A stretch of DNA of 7,089 nt from the NCBI GenBank assembly GCA_964601765.1, contig CAZROR010000086.1:1-7089 (forward strand), read 5' to 3'. Position 1 is the stretch's first letter. The number at the start of each line of letters is the position of its first letter. Under the pieces are notes generated by a model that was given only the letters and a program-made list of their open reading frames with translations, had not been told where the DNA came from and made no database searches. Position numbers and translations under genes: made by a program. The stretch is from SZUA-181 sp964601765. GTDB taxonomy: Bacteria; Pseudomonadota; Zetaproteobacteria; Mariprofundales; Mariprofundaceae. This document shows, piece after piece, positions 5,603-7,089 of this stretch.

Positions 5603-6543
5603 GAGCGATCATCCCCGGTCAGGCGGATGAACACGTCCTCAAGGTCCTCCTGGCGGACGCCGGCATCCCGTGGCGGGCCGAAACGCGCCACCGCCGCCTC
5701 ATATGCCTCATGGAAGCTGGAGGCTGCCTCCCCCCGTACAGGCCGTAGCGTAAGACACACACCCCGGCCATTGCTGCGTGGCTGGAATGCCGCCAATGCA
5801 TTCCTGTCCTCATCCGAGAGCACAAAGCCGTCGCCATAGCTGAGCCACAGATAGCGGCCGGCCACCTCGCGCATCAGCTCCCGCATCGGCCGATCGGCCA
5901 CCACCCTGCCTTCATCGATGATGGTCACATGATCGCACAGTTCCTCGGCCTCTTCGAGATAATGCGTGGTCAGCAAAATCGTTGTGCCGTTTCTGTTCAG
6001 TTCACGCATGAAATCCCACAGGCGGCGGCGCAGCTCGACATCCACCCCCGCCGTGGGCTCATCGAGCACCACCAGCGGCGGCCGGTGGACCAGTGCCTGT
6101 GCCACGAGCAACCGACGCCGCATGCCGCCGGAAAGTTGTCGCGTGTTCTTGCGCTTGTGCGCAGCAAGCTCCAGGCGCTCCATCAGCTCATCAATCCAGG
6201 CCATGTCAGGCTTGCAGCCGAACATGCCCGAGGTGATGCGGAGCACCTCGCGTGGCGTGAAAAAAGGATCAAAGGCCACTTCCTGCGGCACGACGCCCAT
6301 ATGCCGTTTACACCAGGCCTTGTCCCGGAATACATCATGGCCGAACAGGTGTGCGGATCCACCAGTTGGCCGCACGACATCAGCAAGGATGTTGATCAGC
6401 GTGCTCTTGCCTGCGCCATTCGGGCCAAGCAGGGCATGGAATGCACCGGCCGGTACCTGGAGGCTTACACCCTCCAGCGCCGTTTTCCCGTTGTCATAGA
6501 CCTTTCGCAGATTATCCACCTGCAATGCGAGTTTGCCGTTCAT
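5599..6543 (-). CDS. ABC exporter ATP-binding subunit (YadG-like)
   Basis: This is the cytoplasmic ATPase of an ABC-2 exporter, about 314 residues and similar in length to YadG. All nucleotide-binding motifs are intact (numbered from the GTG at 6549): Walker A GPNGAGKST (42-50), Q-loop Q89, signature LSGGM (139-143), Walker B VVLDEP with catalytic E164, and H-loop H196. The C-terminal region (about 230-316) lacks standard motifs except the closing EDLEDVFIRLTG, common in this subfamily, and may contact the permease. I prefer the ATG at 6543 because GGATAG lies nine bases before it; the GTG at 6549 would add two residues but sits too close to that site. The gene starts just after the erpA terminator, with no room for a separate conventional promoter in between. 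Confidence 0.92.
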   Translation of the reverse strand: MNGKLALQVDNLRKVYDNGKTALEGVSLQVPAGAFHALLGPNGAGKSTLINILADVVRPTGGSAHLFGHDVFRDKAWCKRHMGVVPQEVAFDPFFTPREVLRITSGMFGCKPDMAWIDELMERLELAAHKRKNTRQLSGGMRRRLLVAQALVHRPPLVVLDEPTAGVDVELRRRLWDFMRELNRNGTTILLTTHYLEEAEELCDHVTIIDEGRVVADRPMRELMREVAGRYLWLSYGDGFVLSDEDRNALAAFQPRSNGRGVCLTLRPVRGEAASSFHEAYEAAVARFGPPRDAGVRQEDLEDVFIRLTGDDRS

Positions 6544-6560
6544 GGGCACAGGCTATCCAC

Positions 6561-6585
6561 AAAAAACGGGGCTGTAAGGCCCCGT
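6561..6585 (-). terminator. Rho-independent terminator downstream of erpA
   Basis: On the minus strand ACGGGGC (6585-6579) pairs perfectly with GCCCCGT (6572-6566) around a six-base loop, followed by a run of six T (6566-6561). It begins 20 bases after the erpA stop. Its T run ends 17 bases before the ABC ATPase start, so it separates the two genes or acts as a partial attenuator. Confidence 0.85.
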
Positions 6586-6605
6586 CAAAGGCATATCAGG
6601 CCCGC

Positions 6606-6977
6606 TCAATAGCCGGCATTGGCGCAACCGCCGCTTTCGGATGGCGTGAACGACTTGCCGCATCCACAGGTAGCGGCGGCATTCGGATTGCGAATCACGA
6701 ACGAGGCGCCCTGCAGGGACTCCTGATAGTCAATCTCGGCTCCGTTCAGCAGGTCCAGGCTCATCGGGTCCACGAGCATCTTCACTTGCCGGCTTTCGAT
6801 GACGGTGTCGTTATCATTGATCTGTTCATCGAAGCTGAAGCCGTACTGAAAGCCCGAGCAACCGCCACCGCTGACAAACACGCGCAGGTGCAGTGCCTCA
6901 TTTTGTTCGGCTGCCAGCAGGTTGTGAATCTTGTTGGCCGCGTTTTCTGTGAGCGTAAGCGTCATTTCTTCTATCAT
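6606..6977 (-). CDS. erpA: A-type iron-sulfur cluster carrier/insertion protein ErpA
   Basis: ErpA carries Fe-S clusters from the ISC or SUF scaffold to apoproteins, including enzymes of isoprenoid synthesis and respiration. The three ligand cysteines are present: C40 in SGGGCSGFQYGFSFD, and C104 and C106 in AATCGCGKSF. Also typical are MLVDPMSLDLLNGAEIDYQESLQGASFVIRNPN elements split over about 67-99. The FQYGF and VDPMSL forms favour ErpA over IscA or SufA. Unlike E. coli ErpA, which ends a few residues after CGCG, this protein continues for about 13 residues (TPSESGGCANAGY) with an extra cysteine, C118. Two starts are possible, ATG 6977 and ATG 6965 (123 or 119 residues); neither has a good Shine-Dalgarno. 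A strong terminator follows. Identification is secure, the exact start is not. Confidence 0.93.
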   Translation of the reverse strand: MIEEMTLTLTENAANKIHNLLAAEQNEALHLRVFVSGGGCSGFQYGFSFDEQINDNDTVIESRQVKMLVDPMSLDLLNGAEIDYQESLQGASFVIRNPNAAATCGCGKSFTPSESGGCANAGY

Positions 6978-6984
6978 ACCGCGA

Positions 6985-6990
6985 ATGATA
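6985..6990 (-). promoter_or_regulatory. Possible -10 element for erpA
   Basis: TATCAT on the minus strand matches five of six consensus bases. Transcription would then begin at about 6978, giving a nearly leaderless mRNA for the ATG at 6977 or a leader of about 13 bases for the ATG at 6965. The matching -35 (TATTCA, 17-bp spacing) is poor. No clear IscR-type site was recognised. Confidence 0.25.
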
Positions 6991-7015
6991 GCACCTTTCC
7001 GAAAAGATGAATATT

Positions 7016-7028
7016 AGGGCCTGTTCAC
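7016..7028 (+). repeat. Copy 2 of the 13-bp intergenic repeat (AGGGCCTGTTCAC)
   Basis: This is a perfect inverted match to 4132-4144, located upstream of erpA. It is followed outward by GC-rich sequence with no clear gene. The two copies face away from each other around a 2.9-kb block (toxin-antitoxin, ABC exporter, erpA), but no transposase or target duplication is seen. Confidence 0.35.
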
Positions 7029-7089
7029 GCTACGGCCGGCAATGACGAAGGCGCCGGATTTGATGCGGTGCAAGGCATTCCGAGCAGGA
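7029..7089. other. GC-rich right-edge sequence of unknown nature
   Basis: Short frames on both strands cross this edge, but all are under 25 codons and none gives a recognisable family. It may be more of the dispersed repeat or the end of a neighbouring gene; the window stops too soon to tell. Confidence 0.3.

Noticed and set aside
5929..6612. 227-codon plus-strand frame opposite the ABC ATPase
   Set aside because: It lies wholly over the reverse complement of a gene with intact Walker A, signature and Walker B motifs, and shows no domain of its own.
4132..7028. A composite transposon or integrative element bounded by the 13-bp inverted repeats
   Set aside because: There is no transposase, integrase or target-site duplication, and the enclosed genes include the core gene erpA. 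A dispersed repeat or chance match is simpler.
7030..7089. Possible C-terminal tail of a minus-strand gene upstream of erpA, such as anmK (a frame ending SSLPAV then TGA at 7027-7029)
   Set aside because: anmK often neighbours erpA, but the expected closing VTGA and the residues after it are absent, and only 20 codons are visible. A repeat explains the sequence as well.
7045..7089. Plus-strand ATG with an open frame to the right edge
   Set aside because: Only about 15 codons, no ribosome site and no recognisable motif; too short to call.
1..7089. CRISPR array, tRNA, rRNA or riboswitch
   Set aside because: No regularly spaced repeats, no cloverleaf or rRNA signature, and no leader long enough to hold a known riboswitch were seen.

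Overview
This is a 7.1-kb, GC-rich, gene-dense chromosomal window. A proteobacterium of the gamma or beta class is most likely: it carries an ErpA-type iron-sulfur carrier, RlmE (FtsJ), a YadG/YadH-like ABC exporter, a NarL/LuxR response regulator paired with a hybrid histidine kinase, and the N-terminus of a DUF4347 giant surface protein of the kind common in these classes. The species cannot be named from this sequence.

Left block (1-3405), surface protein and signalling. A minus-strand gene runs off the left edge. Its first 263 codons encode a LEPRxMFDA-type N-terminal motif, a DUF4347 domain with a conserved His/Cys pair, and what may be the first residues of a LamG-like domain. Nine G residues in a row lie just upstream of its start codon. 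Divergent to it, 138 bp away, is a LuxR-family response regulator (930-1553). Tail-to-tail with the regulator is a six-TM hybrid histidine kinase with a C-terminal receiver (1609-3405, minus). A strong hairpin sits between the two convergent 3' ends. The arrangement suggests, without proving, that the two-component pair controls the adhesin-like protein.

Middle block (3402-4830). RlmE, the 23S rRNA 2'-O-methyltransferase, is directly upstream of the kinase on the same strand. Its stop codon overlaps the kinase's probable GTG start (GTGA). Beyond a 106-bp spacer is a compact toxin-antitoxin pair: an AbrB-fold antitoxin and a PIN-domain (VapC-type) toxin that share one base. Ahead of it lies a good sigma-70-like promoter with palindromic and direct repeats between its -35 and -10 boxes.

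Right block (4832-7089). An ABC-2 export pair (ATPase then permease, ATGA overlap) lies downstream of erpA. A textbook rho-independent terminator separates erpA from the exporter and ends only 17 bp before the ATPase start. A 13-bp sequence, AGGGCCTGTTCAC, occurs upstream of erpA and, inverted, just after the toxin stop codon, and may mark a dispersed intergenic repeat.

Most genes here belong to well-known families, and I see no convincing new multigene system. The points most worth following are the homopolymeric G tract ahead of the giant surface protein, the caspase-like His/Cys pattern in its DUF4347 domain, the convergent kinase/regulator layout with kinase translation tied to rlmE, and the vapBC operator.
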